Origin: SIG78 sp036677805
GTDB lineage: Bacteria; Verrucomicrobiota; Lentisphaeria; Victivallales; Victivallaceae
Length of the DNA stretch: 64,000 bases
NCBI GenBank assembly: GCA_036677805.1
Contig: JAVBVS010000014.1
Span: 1-64,000, forward strand
Direction of reading: 5' to 3'
The notes under the pieces were generated by a model that was not told where the DNA came from, did no database searches, and saw only the letters and a list, made by a program, of their open reading frames with translations. The translations under genes and the position numbers were made by a program. Shown here piece by piece: positions 17,391-25,477 of this stretch (positions are counted from its first letter, which is position 1; every line of letters begins with the position of its first letter).

Positions 17391-18539
17391 TCAGACAATC
17401 TCGTGCAGTCTGGCCTCGGACGCGGCCAGCCGGGCCAGTAATTTTTCCCGGACCTGCCGGGCGCGCCCGGCGAACTCCCGATCCTCCAGCAGCCGGCGGC
17501 TCTCCTGAAAGAGCTGTTCGAAATCGCAGTCGTCGGTGGTGCCGATGGTCGGCAGGCCGAACGGCGTAAGATAATTGGCAATTTTGCTGCCGCGCGCGAT
17601 GCCGATGCCGGGCACCAGCCTGTTGAGGCCGAGGATCAGCAGGTGCAGCCGGCTGCTGATCAAAAGATCGCAGCCGCCCACGATATTCTGAATGTCCTCC
17701 GGCTCGAACTGCTCGACCATCACCGTGCGTTCGGCGAAGCTCAGACGTTCCCGGATGCCGGACATCAGCGCCCGGTCGGTTTTGGGATTCATCGGGATGA
17801 ATATGATCCGCGTGTTGAGCTCGCGGTGAAACCGTTCCAGCAACGCGGCCATCCCCTCGGTCTGTCGCATCGCATTCTGGGCCGATACGCAAATGCCGAT
17901 GGTCCGCTCTCCGTCCGCCCCCGGCTCCAGCAGCCGGCCCGGCGACGCCTGTTGGAGAATCGCCGAGTCGGCGCCGTAAAAGGCCGCCGGGAAATCGCCC
18001 GACCGGTGCAATTCGATCAAGCTGGACTGGTCGCGCACCACCACCAGATCGCAGCGCGAAACGCACTTCCGAAGCCGGGTGCGCATCCGATGCTCAAGCC
18101 ACTCTTCCCAGCGCGCGGCGCCCCCCAGATGCTCGGCCAGACGCCGCCACCGGCCGCCCAACCGGAAAAATGCCGGATTGAGTTCATTGTTCATGCCGAC
18201 CTGCCAGATGACGGTCTTCACCCGCGCCGCCTGCGCGATTTCCAGCATCGCGGCGCCCATCGCCGGATAGTCGGACAGCCCGGTCGCCCCCGCCCACACA
18301 TACCAGTCAAATCCCCGCACCGCACGGCGGAACGCACTCAGCGGGACCGCCGGATCGAAACCGAAAAGCGGCAAAGTCCGCACCGGAAACTTGGCCGCCG
18401 TCGCGGCCGGAGCGCCGGTCGCCACCGCCAGTTCGGCCTCGGGAAAATTGCGCCGGAAAATACCGATCACGCAGTTCAGAATGGCCTCATCGCCGACGTT
18501 GTCGCAGCCGAAGGGCACACCGCCCAGCAGAATTCTCAT
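17391..18539 (-). CDS. Polysaccharide pyruvyl transferase family protein
   Basis: The 382-residue product opens with ILLGGVPFGCDNVGDEAIL, the G-x-NxGDE start typical of the CsaB/WcaK polysaccharide pyruvyl transferase family. These enzymes add ketal-pyruvate to surface sugars. The C-terminal half has LISSRLHLLILGLNRLVPGIGI, the SRLH-type donor-binding block, and a GT-B-like architecture. The start is ATG 18539, which overlaps the flippase stop as ATGA. A longer frame extends upstream but is antisense noise within the flippase. It is the last gene of an envelope glycan operon. The sugar that is modified is unknown; CsaB itself is only one possible relative. Confidence 0.88.
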   Translation of the reverse strand: MRILLGGVPFGCDNVGDEAILNCVIGIFRRNFPEAELAVATGAPAATAAKFPVRTLPLFGFDPAVPLSAFRRAVRGFDWYVWAGATGLSDYPAMGAAMLEIAQAARVKTVIWQVGMNNELNPAFFRLGGRWRRLAEHLGGAARWEEWLEHRMRTRLRKCVSRCDLVVVRDQSSLIELHRSGDFPAAFYGADSAILQQASPGRLLEPGADGERTIGICVSAQNAMRQTEGMAALLERFHRELNTRIIFIPMNPKTDRALMSGIRERLSFAERTVMVEQFEPEDIQNIVGGCDLLISSRLHLLILGLNRLVPGIGIARGSKIANYLTPFGLPTIGTTDDCDFEQLFQESRRLLEDREFAGRARQVREKLLARLAASEARLHEIV

Positions 18540-20104
18540 GGTGCCGTCACCTCGCCTTGTTGCGTTTTTCCCATCCACTTCGCCGGCAGGCGCCACAGCC
18601 AGGCGCGCTCCTCCTGCCTGAGGCAGAGCAAATATCCCGCCGCCATAAACAGCCCGCCGCCGACCAGACACGCCGCGAGCAATTCCGGAAGATGCCACAT
18701 CGCCGCCGGCCGGCGCGCACACCAGTACCAGAGTACAGCCGCCGCCGGCACTCCCGCCAGCAGCGATCCGCCGAGCACCTGCCACGCATAACGCCAGAAT
18801 CCCAGCCCCACGAAACGCACCGTGACCGGGAACAGGATCAGAAACGCCACCGCCGCGTTCGGGATCAACATCCCGTAGACCACGCCCTCGGTCCCCCAGA
18901 GATTCACCAGGATCACGGAAAGCGCAAGGTCGACCACGCATTCCGCCAGCGCCACCACCGCCAGCAGCCGGTGATAACCGGTCATCAGCAGAATCTCTCG
19001 CGCACCGTCGCGGAAAATCGCCAGGATCGCAAAATGAATCAGCACCCAGAACGAAATCCGATTGACTTCCGGGTCTTCGAGATGCAGCCACACCTTCAGA
19101 ATCGCCGGCGTCAGCGGCAACGCCACCGCCAAGGCGCCGACGCTCAAAAACGCCGCCGCCCGCTGGCTGTACATCATCAACCGCACCAACGCATCCCGGC
19201 GGTCCTGCTTGCGATAAAGCGCGGCCGCCGGGCCCAGCGTTTCCTGGAATTGCCCGGTTCCCAGCCGAATCATTTCCGGAATCCGGGTTCCCAGCTGATA
19301 GCTGGCCACCGCGTCCAGTCCGCGCATGGCGCCCAGAATCACCGGCGAAGCCTTGAACAGGATCAGCTTGGCCAGAGCCATCAAATAGATGTAGCCGCTG
19401 AACCCGGTGATTTCCCGCAATACCTGAACGCTGATCAAAGTCGGCCGCAACCGGACGCCGGGCAACAGCCGCCGGACCGCCACCGCCATGATCAGGTTGC
19501 TCAGAAGATTGTTGCAGGAGACGAATACCGCCGCCGCCAGCAGCGACCCGCCCCACCGGAAAATCAGCCAGAGCCCGAGCAATTCGAGCACCTGATTGCC
19601 CACAATCACCCAGTTGCGGTAATGCAGCCGCGACAGGCCCGCCAGAATCTCCGGAATGATCCCGGTCGGGAAAACCACCGCGCAGCCGAACCCGAACACC
19701 AGAAAGCTCCGGCGGTAATAATCCACATCGGCATCCGCCGGCAGCTTGGCCCAGTCCGGCAGCAGCCAGGCCCCCAGCACCGTCAGCAGCGCCACCAGCA
19801 ATGCAATGCCGAGATAACTCGAAAACACCAGCTGGACCACCTGATTGAACCGCCGGATGCTGCCGCCGGCCGCCGCCTCGGCGGCATACTTCTGCACCGT
19901 TTTGCCGAACCCGAGTTCAAACAGCAGCATGTATCCGAACACCGACCACAGCAGCATCCAGAACCCGTAATACTCCTCGCCAAAATGAAAGAAGAGCAGC
20001 CGGGTCAGGAAGATCGTTTTAAGCAGCCGCACCGCCACTTTGACACAATTGGTCACCGTGCCGCTGAGCATCCGTCTGTGCAAGCTGCTGCCGTCCCCGC
20101 CCAT
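18536..20104 (-). CDS. Oligosaccharide flippase (Wzx/MOP-like)
   Basis: The 522-residue integral membrane protein has about 12 to 14 hydrophobic segments and the layout of the polysaccharide-specific flippases of the MOP superfamily. GFWMLLWSVFGYMLLFELGFGKTVQKYAAEA near the N-terminus is a typical Wzx-type start. It would move lipid-linked glycan units across the inner membrane. Its ATG directly follows the TAA stop of the glycosyltransferase gene, and its own stop overlaps the pyruvyl transferase start (ATGA). This very tight packing supports co-expression. The substrate glycan is unknown. Confidence 0.87.
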   Translation of the reverse strand: MGGDGSSLHRRMLSGTVTNCVKVAVRLLKTIFLTRLLFFHFGEEYYGFWMLLWSVFGYMLLFELGFGKTVQKYAAEAAAGGSIRRFNQVVQLVFSSYLGIALLVALLTVLGAWLLPDWAKLPADADVDYYRRSFLVFGFGCAVVFPTGIIPEILAGLSRLHYRNWVIVGNQVLELLGLWLIFRWGGSLLAAAVFVSCNNLLSNLIMAVAVRRLLPGVRLRPTLISVQVLREITGFSGYIYLMALAKLILFKASPVILGAMRGLDAVASYQLGTRIPEMIRLGTGQFQETLGPAAALYRKQDRRDALVRLMMYSQRAAAFLSVGALAVALPLTPAILKVWLHLEDPEVNRISFWVLIHFAILAIFRDGAREILLMTGYHRLLAVVALAECVVDLALSVILVNLWGTEGVVYGMLIPNAAVAFLILFPVTVRFVGLGFWRYAWQVLGGSLLAGVPAAAVLWYWCARRPAAMWHLPELLAACLVGGGLFMAAGYLLCLRQEERAWLWRLPAKWMGKTQQGEVTAP

Positions 20105-21043
20105 TTATGCCCTGACTCCATGAATCCAGCGCTGCCAGGGCAGCAAACGGCAACGCAATCCGAGCTTGTGCGGAAATTTTTCCAGCATGACGCCGGTTTT
20201 TTCCGCAATCAAATCCCGGAGCATCTGGCGGTGCGGCGCGGCCAGCGCCAGAAAGCCTTCGCGCAAAGCCATCGGCTCCGGCCCGTGCTCGCGCCAGAAA
20301 GCGACCGCCTCGGCCACCGCCTCCGGCGTGTCGGCCACCTTGCGGACCGCGAATTCCGGCAGCATCAGGTCCCGGCCGCCAAGGCTGGCGGTATCGACCA
20401 CCGGAATTCCGGCAAGCAGATACTCGGCGCTGACGAACATCGCCCCTTCCTCGGCGGACAACGCCAACCCGCAGTGCGCTCCGGCCATCGCCCGGGAAAT
20501 CCGCCGCGAGGGGCACCGGCGCGACCAGTCGGCCTGCGGCAGCAGGCGCATGATTTCTTCGAAGTAAGGCTTTTCCCGCATGGAATAATCACCGATCAGG
20601 CGCAGCGATGCAATTTTGGCCGCCAGCGCGTGGCGCTTGAACGGCGTGATCCGGGCGACATAAATCGCGTCATGCCGCCTGGGCGCATCGGCCAGCGGAT
20701 AACGCGCGGGATCGAGAAAGGCATTCTGATGACAGAAACAGGCTTCAACGCCGCGCTGACGCATCTGTTCGGCCTCGACCGGCGTATTGGTCAGGACCAC
20801 GAAGTTCCACCATGGCGTTTCTTCCCGAACCGCATGAAGCGCCGCGGCGAAGGAATCGGCCAGCGCATCGGTTTCATGCTGCCAGCCGAACTGGAGGAAC
20901 CACCAGGCGGGCTTCCGGGGCAATGCCCGCCGGAAAGCGCCGGCGGCCTTCAGCAGATCATTGTCGTAGGCGCACAATATCAGCGGCTCCCGGTTCAGTA
21001 CATATCCGGGCAGCAGTTCCGGAAGCAGAATCGGAATATTCAT
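20105..21043 (-). CDS. GT4-like glycosyltransferase
   Basis: The 312-residue protein looks like the C-terminal-heavy part of a GT-B glycosyltransferase. YVARITPFKRHALA resembles the hinge segment of GT4 enzymes. LSAEEGAMFVSAEYLLAGIPVVDTASLGGRD followed by VADTPEAVAEAV is the usual nucleotide-sugar-binding Glu region and tail. The N-terminal acceptor domain is short and divergent, with FLQFGWQHE. It is assigned from pattern only; donor and acceptor are not known. The stop and the flippase start abut (TAAATG). It follows a PEGA-like lipoprotein gene by 42 bp and probably shares its promoter. Confidence 0.75.
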   Translation of the reverse strand: MNIPILLPELLPGYVLNREPLILCAYDNDLLKAAGAFRRALPRKPAWWFLQFGWQHETDALADSFAAALHAVREETPWWNFVVLTNTPVEAEQMRQRGVEACFCHQNAFLDPARYPLADAPRRHDAIYVARITPFKRHALAAKIASLRLIGDYSMREKPYFEEIMRLLPQADWSRRCPSRRISRAMAGAHCGLALSAEEGAMFVSAEYLLAGIPVVDTASLGGRDLMLPEFAVRKVADTPEAVAEAVAFWREHGPEPMALREGFLALAAPHRQMLRDLIAEKTGVMLEKFPHKLGLRCRLLPWQRWIHGVRA

Positions 21044-21085
21044 GACCCCTCCGGACGCATCCCGGGCGACCGATCCGAAAAAAAA

Positions 21086-21490
21086 TTAATCTTCGACCGC
21101 CGGCGGCTCATACAGATTGATAATAATATTGTTGGTTTCCAATACCCGCGAACCGGGATAAAACAATCCCGTGATCGGCAGAATCGTCACCGACCCCACC
21201 AAATCCATCACCCCCTGGGTACTGAAATTGCGGGGCACCACATAATTGAGCGTCTCCGGGGCGAGATCGTCGGCGCTCGGACTCGGCGCCACCGTCAGCA
21301 ACAGCGGATGACGTTTCTCCACCGTCACGAAAACCGGCGTGCCCTCGTAGCGCACGCCATTGACGAAAACAATCGCATCGGCGGGAATGGTGTTGATCGC
21401 CACGGTCTCGGTCGTCCCGTTCAGAAACGAACAGCCGCCGCACAATCCCCCCGCCGCCAGCAGCGCGCCAGCCAGATGCCGCCATCCCAT
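21086..21490 (-). CDS. PEGA-like lipoprotein, copy 2
   Basis: The 134-residue lipoprotein has a signal peptide ending in GGLCGGC. The region AINTIPADAIVFVNGVRYEGTPVFVTVEK matches the PEGA-type surface beta domain (xPxxAxVxVNGxxxGxTP). After that come TQGVMDLVGSVTILPITGLFYPGSR and an NNIIINLYEP end, matching the neighbour copy in layout. It presumably sits in the outer membrane facing the periplasm. AGGAGG lies 9 bases before ATG 21490, and only one base separates it from the stop of copy 1. The two genes look like a tandem duplication. Confidence 0.8.
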   Translation of the reverse strand: MGWRHLAGALLAAGGLCGGCSFLNGTTETVAINTIPADAIVFVNGVRYEGTPVFVTVEKRHPLLLTVAPSPSADDLAPETLNYVVPRNFSTQGVMDLVGSVTILPITGLFYPGSRVLETNNIIINLYEPPAVED

Positions 21491-21491
21491 T

Positions 21492-21929
21492 TCAGATATC
21501 CTCCTCGAGCACATACCGCACATTGGTATCCCGGTCGTCGAGATCGATCTTCACATCGTGTTCGTAGAAGGTGTAGGCGCCGCCGCTCAGCAGCCCGAAT
21601 CCCGGCAGCAGGGCGATCGTGCCCAGCGTATCGAGTACGCCGCAGGCGCTCAGCGTCCGCCGTACCACATAGTTGCGACGGAATCCGCGCGGCATGCCGT
21701 CCTTGTCGGCGACATAAGCTTCGATCAGGACATCATGCTTGCAGCTCATCGGCAGCACCACCGGAGTTCCGACGTACTTGATCCCGTTGATGATCACAAT
21801 CGCCTCGCGGGGCTCGGTTTCGATCCGGATATTTTCCACCGCCGGCGCAAAAAAAGAACAGCCGCTCAAGACCGGCAGCAACAGCACGCCGAGCCATGCC
21901 GCCAAATGCCATTTTCGGAATCCCTTCAT
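21492..21929 (-). CDS. PEGA-like lipoprotein, copy 1
   Basis: The 145-residue lipoprotein has the lipobox LPVLSGC. RIETEPREAIVIINGIKYVGTPVVLPM is a PEGA-type repeat, and SACGVLDTLGTIALLPGFGLLSGGAYTFYEHDVKIDL parallels the C-terminal part of copy 2. The parallel order of lipobox, PEGA segment, V-L/V-D hydrophobic stretch and terminal beta strand indicates a paralogous pair. Function is unknown; PEGA domains are often found in envelope-attached proteins. It is the first gene of the operon that continues with glycosyltransferase, flippase and pyruvyl transferase. The promoter is at 21979-22007. GTG 21935 is a possible alternative start. Confidence 0.8.
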   Translation of the reverse strand: MKGFRKWHLAAWLGVLLLPVLSGCSFFAPAVENIRIETEPREAIVIINGIKYVGTPVVLPMSCKHDVLIEAYVADKDGMPRGFRRNYVVRRTLSACGVLDTLGTIALLPGFGLLSGGAYTFYEHDVKIDLDDRDTNVRYVLEEDI

Positions 21930-21978
21930 CTCCACCCCGGCCCCTGTGATCCGTCGCCATCGATAACTGCATTGCTAT

Positions 21979-22007
21979 ACTCTAGACGTGCCCGCCGCAC
22001 TTTGCAA
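21979..22007 (-). promoter_or_regulatory. Promoter of the PEGA/glycan operon
   Basis: Minus strand: TTGCAA (22002-22007), 17-bp spacer, TAGAGT (21979-21984). It lies just downstream of the terminator of the sigma operon and 50 bases before copy 1. Confidence 0.6.
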
Positions 22008-22029
22008 CCGCGCCGCCGCCAAAAAAGCG

Positions 22030-22122
22030 AAAAATAAAAAAAAGACGGCACATGCTGCTGAGCGTAAAACCGGCAGAAGGGGGACTGCCTCCGTTTCAAC
22101 AACACCAATGCAACATGTGCCG
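22030..22122 (-). terminator. Long-arm terminator of the ECF sigma operon
   Basis: Two 13-base arms (22046-22058 and 22110-22122) pair with one mismatch; they contain GGCACATG and CATGTGCC. On the minus strand they are followed by a T-rich run of over 10 bases (22021-22045). The loop of about 50 bases is unusually long. Confidence 0.6.
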
Positions 22123-22173
22123 AAAATCATCCGGGCGGCATTGCCGTCGCCGCCCGGCGCGGATCACTCCATA

Positions 22174-22725
22174 TCATTCCTCCGGCGGCGGCGCCTCGGC
22201 CGGACCGGCCGGTCCTTCAAGCCGTTCGGACTGTTCTTCCGGATTCTGCCGGTTGCGCACTCCTTCGCGGCGGCGCTGATAAGGCGGCGGCAGCCGGAGC
22301 AGCCGGTCCAATTCCTTTTCCGCCAATCCGGCGGCATTCTTTTCCCGCTGCGCAATATCCTTGCGGAGCTGATCGAGCTCGACTTCAGCCGCGGCGAGCT
22401 TGTGTTTCTGCTCCGCCAGCGACTGCTGGAGATCGGCTTCAATGCGCTTGAGCAATTCCGCCTTCAACGCTCCGCGTTCGGCTTCGGGCATAATCTTGTA
22501 AGCCTGCATCAGAACCATGATCTCGAAACGGCGCTTGCGCTCCGCGTCGCGTTCCTGCCGTTCTTCGGGCGAAACCTCCTGACCCCATACTTTTCCGGCC
22601 ACGACCATCCGGGGCTTTTCCCGGAGCACCGGAACCGGCTCGTCGGCGCCTTCCGCCCGCACCGCCGTACCGGCCAGCCCGGACCACATCAGGCATCCGG
22701 CCATCACCCATCCGTTCATTCTCAT
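22174..22725 (-). CDS. Exported helical protein of the ECF sigma operon
   Basis: The 183-residue protein has an N-terminal signal peptide. The mature part is highly charged and helical: VSPEERQERDAERKRRFEI, then a heptad-like stretch about residues 90-150 with KAELLKRIEADLQQSLAEQ and LDQLRKDIAQREKN. It ends in a Pro/Glu-rich tail. I do not recognise the family. In size and place it resembles periplasmic sensor or chaperone proteins that often accompany an ECF sigma and its anti-sigma. The start is uncertain: GTG 22731 overlaps the anti-sigma stop, while ATG 22725 is better spaced from GGAGGAG. Confidence 0.65.
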   Translation of the reverse strand: MRMNGWVMAGCLMWSGLAGTAVRAEGADEPVPVLREKPRMVVAGKVWGQEVSPEERQERDAERKRRFEIMVLMQAYKIMPEAERGALKAELLKRIEADLQQSLAEQKHKLAAAEVELDQLRKDIAQREKNAAGLAEKELDRLLRLPPPYQRRREGVRNRQNPEEQSERLEGPAGPAEAPPPEE

Positions 22726-22727
22726 GT

Positions 22728-23219
22728 TCACAACTCCTCCGCCACCGGGTTGAACGCTTCGATGTTCCAGTCGCCGGCGCCGCGCGCCGCCGCCAACGAA
22801 TTTTTCAATGCGGTTTCACCGTCCGAAACCGAATCCCAGGTCATGCTCAACTGGTAATCGCTATTTTCCAGCTGAACGCTTTCGACCAATCCTCCGATAT
22901 AAGCGCGTTCGTCGACCGGCAGCGGACGTCCCGGCCATGCCAGAACCGCGCTGACCATCAGCGCCGCCGCCGCCGCCAGACTCAACGGCCAGGCCACCCG
23001 GGCCATCAGCCGCCGGCGACGGATGGCGCCGCGGATATCCGCCAAATTCGGAATCCGTTCCGGAATCACCGGAGCACAGGTCATGATCCGGGCCGTGAAT
23101 TCCGCAAATTTCCGGCACTCCGCACATTCGCGGAGGTGCGCCGTCAGATCCGGATGGTCGCGAAGCGTACCTGCACTCGCCGCCATTTGACACCGTTCGC
23201 AAATTTCTCCGCCGGTCAT
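22728..23219 (-). CDS. Zinc-finger anti-sigma factor, membrane-anchored
   Basis: The 163-residue protein has an N-terminal zinc-binding anti-sigma motif: CERCQ early, then HLRECAECRKF, which is the HxxxCxxC pattern of ZAS domains. One transmembrane segment (about residues 75-95, WPLSLAAAAALMVSAVLAW) follows a basic stretch (RRRRLMARVA). The remaining C-terminal part would be periplasmic. It should hold the ECF sigma at the membrane until a signal releases it. The ATG at 23219 has GGAG 8 bases upstream; a GTG at 23228 is possible. It starts 25 bp after the sigma gene. Confidence 0.85.
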   Translation of the reverse strand: MTGGEICERCQMAASAGTLRDHPDLTAHLRECAECRKFAEFTARIMTCAPVIPERIPNLADIRGAIRRRRLMARVAWPLSLAAAAALMVSAVLAWPGRPLPVDERAYIGGLVESVQLENSDYQLSMTWDSVSDGETALKNSLAAARGAGDWNIEAFNPVAEEL

Positions 23220-23244
23220 GGTTCCCACTCCGCTTTCCTTACGT

Positions 23245-23835
23245 TCAATCGACGACCAGTCGCCGTTGAAGATATTTCATCACATTATGCATCCGGCCCA
23301 GCGCCGTATTCAGCGGACACTGCTGCATTTCGGCGATTTCCTTGAAACTCACGCCATTCTGCCGGAGGTGAAACACCTCGCGCTGTTCCGCCGGCAGCTC
23401 CGCCAGCAGCAGCTCCAGCCGGATTTCGAGGTCCTTGCCGGCCAGCACCTTTCCGGGCTCCGGCTCCGCACCGGGACAATCGGGCAATTCGCCGTCGACG
23501 GTATGCATCCCCAGTTTGTTCCGGCTTTTCAGCCGCCGGAAGTGCTCCAGCGACAGATTGTGCGCGATTCGAAACATCCACGCGCCGAACTTGCCGCTCT
23601 CCCGGTATTCGGGCAGTTTGCGGATGATCTTGATCCACAGCTCCTGAAAGAGGTCGTCCGCACTCATGGTGTCACGGTTCAACATCCGGTTGAAGTAGGC
23701 GTACAGCGGTTTGCGATAACGCTCGAACAAAGCCTCCAGAGCCCGCTCGTCGCCGGCGCCGGCCCATGCCGCCAGAACCGCGTCATCCGCCGCCTCGTAC
23801 CCATGACCTGTCATTCCGAATCCCGGGTTTTTCAT
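23245..23835 (-). CDS. ECF (group 4) sigma factor
   Basis: The 196-residue protein has sigma region 2 (DDLFQELWIKIIRKLPEYRESGKFGAWMFRIAHNLSLEHFRR) and region 4 (LAELPAEQREVFHLRQNGVSFKEIAEMQQCPLNTALGRMHNVMKYL). It lacks regions 1 and 3, as expected for the RpoE/ECF class. It redirects RNA polymerase to a stress regulon. Several in-frame starts exist; ATG 23835 has GGGTGA in fair position. The anti-sigma and an exported helical protein follow in the same operon. I could not find an obvious GGAAC/GTC autoregulatory promoter upstream. Confidence 0.9.
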   Translation of the reverse strand: MKNPGFGMTGHGYEAADDAVLAAWAGAGDERALEALFERYRKPLYAYFNRMLNRDTMSADDLFQELWIKIIRKLPEYRESGKFGAWMFRIAHNLSLEHFRRLKSRNKLGMHTVDGELPDCPGAEPEPGKVLAGKDLEIRLELLLAELPAEQREVFHLRQNGVSFKEIAEMQQCPLNTALGRMHNVMKYLQRRLVVD

Positions 23836-24006
23836 TGCTTCACCCATTGTAACGGTTCGGCAGCGCAATTTATTGTCACAACGATTTTTCGGCGGCAGAA
23901 CCCCGCCGGTGGAATCATGCCGCAGGCGGAAGCCGGAACCGGATCACCGGCGCCGGCGGGCGGATGCGTACGATTTTCCGGATCGGGCGCGGAGTGCGCC
24001 GTCCGG

Positions 24007-25185
24007 TTATTCGGCTTTGACGTAATAGGTCGGCAACGGCGGGAAGCCGTTGAAGTGGACCGCGCAATAGCTCGACGTATAAGCGCCGGTGGTCAGCCAG
24101 TAGACCCGGTCGCCGATATCGATATGGCGCGGCAGCGGATTGCGGAACTGCTCGTACATGATATCCTGGCTGTCGCAGGTGGGGCCGGCGATGATGAAAT
24201 CGTTGATCGGGCGGCCCGCGCTTTCACAATAAAGCGGGTATTTGATCGCCTCGTCCCAGGTTTCGATCAGGCCGTTGAATTTGCCGGTGTCGAGATAGAC
24301 CCAGCTGTCGACCGCGGCGTTGGATTTCTTGGAAATCAGCACCACCTCGGTCACCAGTATGCCGGCGCCGGCCACCAGCGAGCGGCCGGGCTCGAGAATG
24401 ATTTCGGGCAGGTCTTCGATCGGGCCGAAGTCCTCGGAAAGATAACGGTTGATTTCTTCCGCGTAAACATCCATATTCTGAGTGCGCGAAATATAAGAGG
24501 CCGGGAAACCACCGCCCATATTGATGAGTTTGAGCTCGATTTTTTCCTCGGCCAGATAATCGGAAATATACCGCACCTTGCTGATGGCGGCGTCCCAGCT
24601 GCCGATGTCGCGTTGCTGGCTGCCGACGTGGAAGCTGATTCCCCAGGGATCGAGCCGCAGCTTTTTGGCCAGCAGAATCAGGTCGATCGCCATGTCGGGA
24701 TGACAGCCGAATTTGCGCGACAACGGCCAGTCGGCGGTATCGCTGCCTTCGGTCAGAATACGCACGAAAACCCGCGATCCGGGCGCATTGACCGCCAGGT
24801 TGCGGATATCGGCTTCGCTGTCGGATGCGAAGAGACGGACGCCTTTCTTATAGGCATAGGCGATATCCTTGGCCTTCTTGATGGTGTTGCCGAAGCTGAC
24901 CCGGGCCGGGTCGACGCCGATGGCGAGCAGCAGATCAAGTTCGTAGATACTGGCGACATCGAAACAGCTGCCGAGATCCCGGAGCAATTCCAGAACCGGT
25001 TTGCCGGGGTTGGCCTTTACGGCATAATAAATCTTCGCGAACGGAAACCATTCCTGCAGATTTTGATAATTCTTGCGGACGACCTCCAGATCCACCAGCA
25101 GGAAGGGCGATTCGTGCTGTTCGGCGGCGGCCATCAGACGTTCCCATTCAGACTCTTCGTAGTAGTCGAGCGGATCGATTCTCAT
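24007..25185 (-). CDS. Ornithine/lysine-type decarboxylase, fold III
   Basis: This PLP enzyme probably decarboxylates ornithine (or lysine) to a diamine for polyamine synthesis. The 392-residue protein has the alanine-racemase-like barrel: PLP lysine K57 in YYAVKANP, SFHVGSQQ, the glycine loop NMGGGFP, EPGRSLVAGAG, and the C-terminal GPTCDSQD with Cys337. It ends in GAYTSSYCAVHFNGFP. These features match the eukaryotic-type ODC/LDC family, not the diaminopimelate enzyme. ATG 25185 with AAGGG 9 bases upstream fixes the start. A TACAAT -10-like box lies about 30 bases upstream without a good -35. It is transcribed away from the sugar kinase gene. Substrate choice cannot be decided by eye. Confidence 0.9.
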   Translation of the reverse strand: MRIDPLDYYEESEWERLMAAAEQHESPFLLVDLEVVRKNYQNLQEWFPFAKIYYAVKANPGKPVLELLRDLGSCFDVASIYELDLLLAIGVDPARVSFGNTIKKAKDIAYAYKKGVRLFASDSEADIRNLAVNAPGSRVFVRILTEGSDTADWPLSRKFGCHPDMAIDLILLAKKLRLDPWGISFHVGSQQRDIGSWDAAISKVRYISDYLAEEKIELKLINMGGGFPASYISRTQNMDVYAEEINRYLSEDFGPIEDLPEIILEPGRSLVAGAGILVTEVVLISKKSNAAVDSWVYLDTGKFNGLIETWDEAIKYPLYCESAGRPINDFIIAGPTCDSQDIMYEQFRNPLPRHIDIGDRVYWLTTGAYTSSYCAVHFNGFPPLPTYYVKAE

Positions 25186-25392
25186 CGGGAATTTCCCTTC
25201 AACATGAAAAAATTGTACCTCAAATTCAAGCGCCGGAATCACTTCCGGTTGACAACTTTTTCTGCCGCGCCACAAAATTCCGGCAGGTCCATAAAAATGC
25301 CGCATTTTTTCGGAAATGCAAATGCAAAAGGGGCAAATCGCCAAAAAAAATCGAATATTTCCGGCAGTGCCCGGATATGGAAGCAGTTTTTT

Positions 25393-25421
25393 TGCAATCC
25401 GGCGGCGACGATGCTATATTA
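25393..25421 (+). promoter_or_regulatory. Promoter of the sugar kinase operon
   Basis: TTGCAA (25393-25398), 17-bp spacer, TATATT (25416-25421). It lies 57 bases before the kinase start codon and could drive the whole rightward run from kinase to ABC permease. Confidence 0.75.
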
Positions 25422-25477
25422 TCCAATCGCTCAAGATTATGCCGACGAGGAAAAACAGGAGAATCCGCATTCGGATC

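Noticed and set aside
18540..19556. Upstream extension of the pyruvyl transferase frame to 721 residues
   Set aside because: The extension is a Gly/Arg-rich shifted reading of the flippase gene. The family start with GCDNVGDE lies right at ATG 18539, which overlaps the flippase stop.
18557..21781. 1074-residue plus-strand open frame
   Set aside because: It lies opposite flippase, glycosyltransferase and PEGA genes. The translation is dominated by His, Arg, Gln and Pro, the usual mirror of GC-rich genes, with no ribosome site.
23990..24007. GC-rich hairpins just after the decarboxylase gene
   Set aside because: GGCGC/GCGCC pairings exist near 23980-24000, but no T run follows and chance pairing is common at this GC content.
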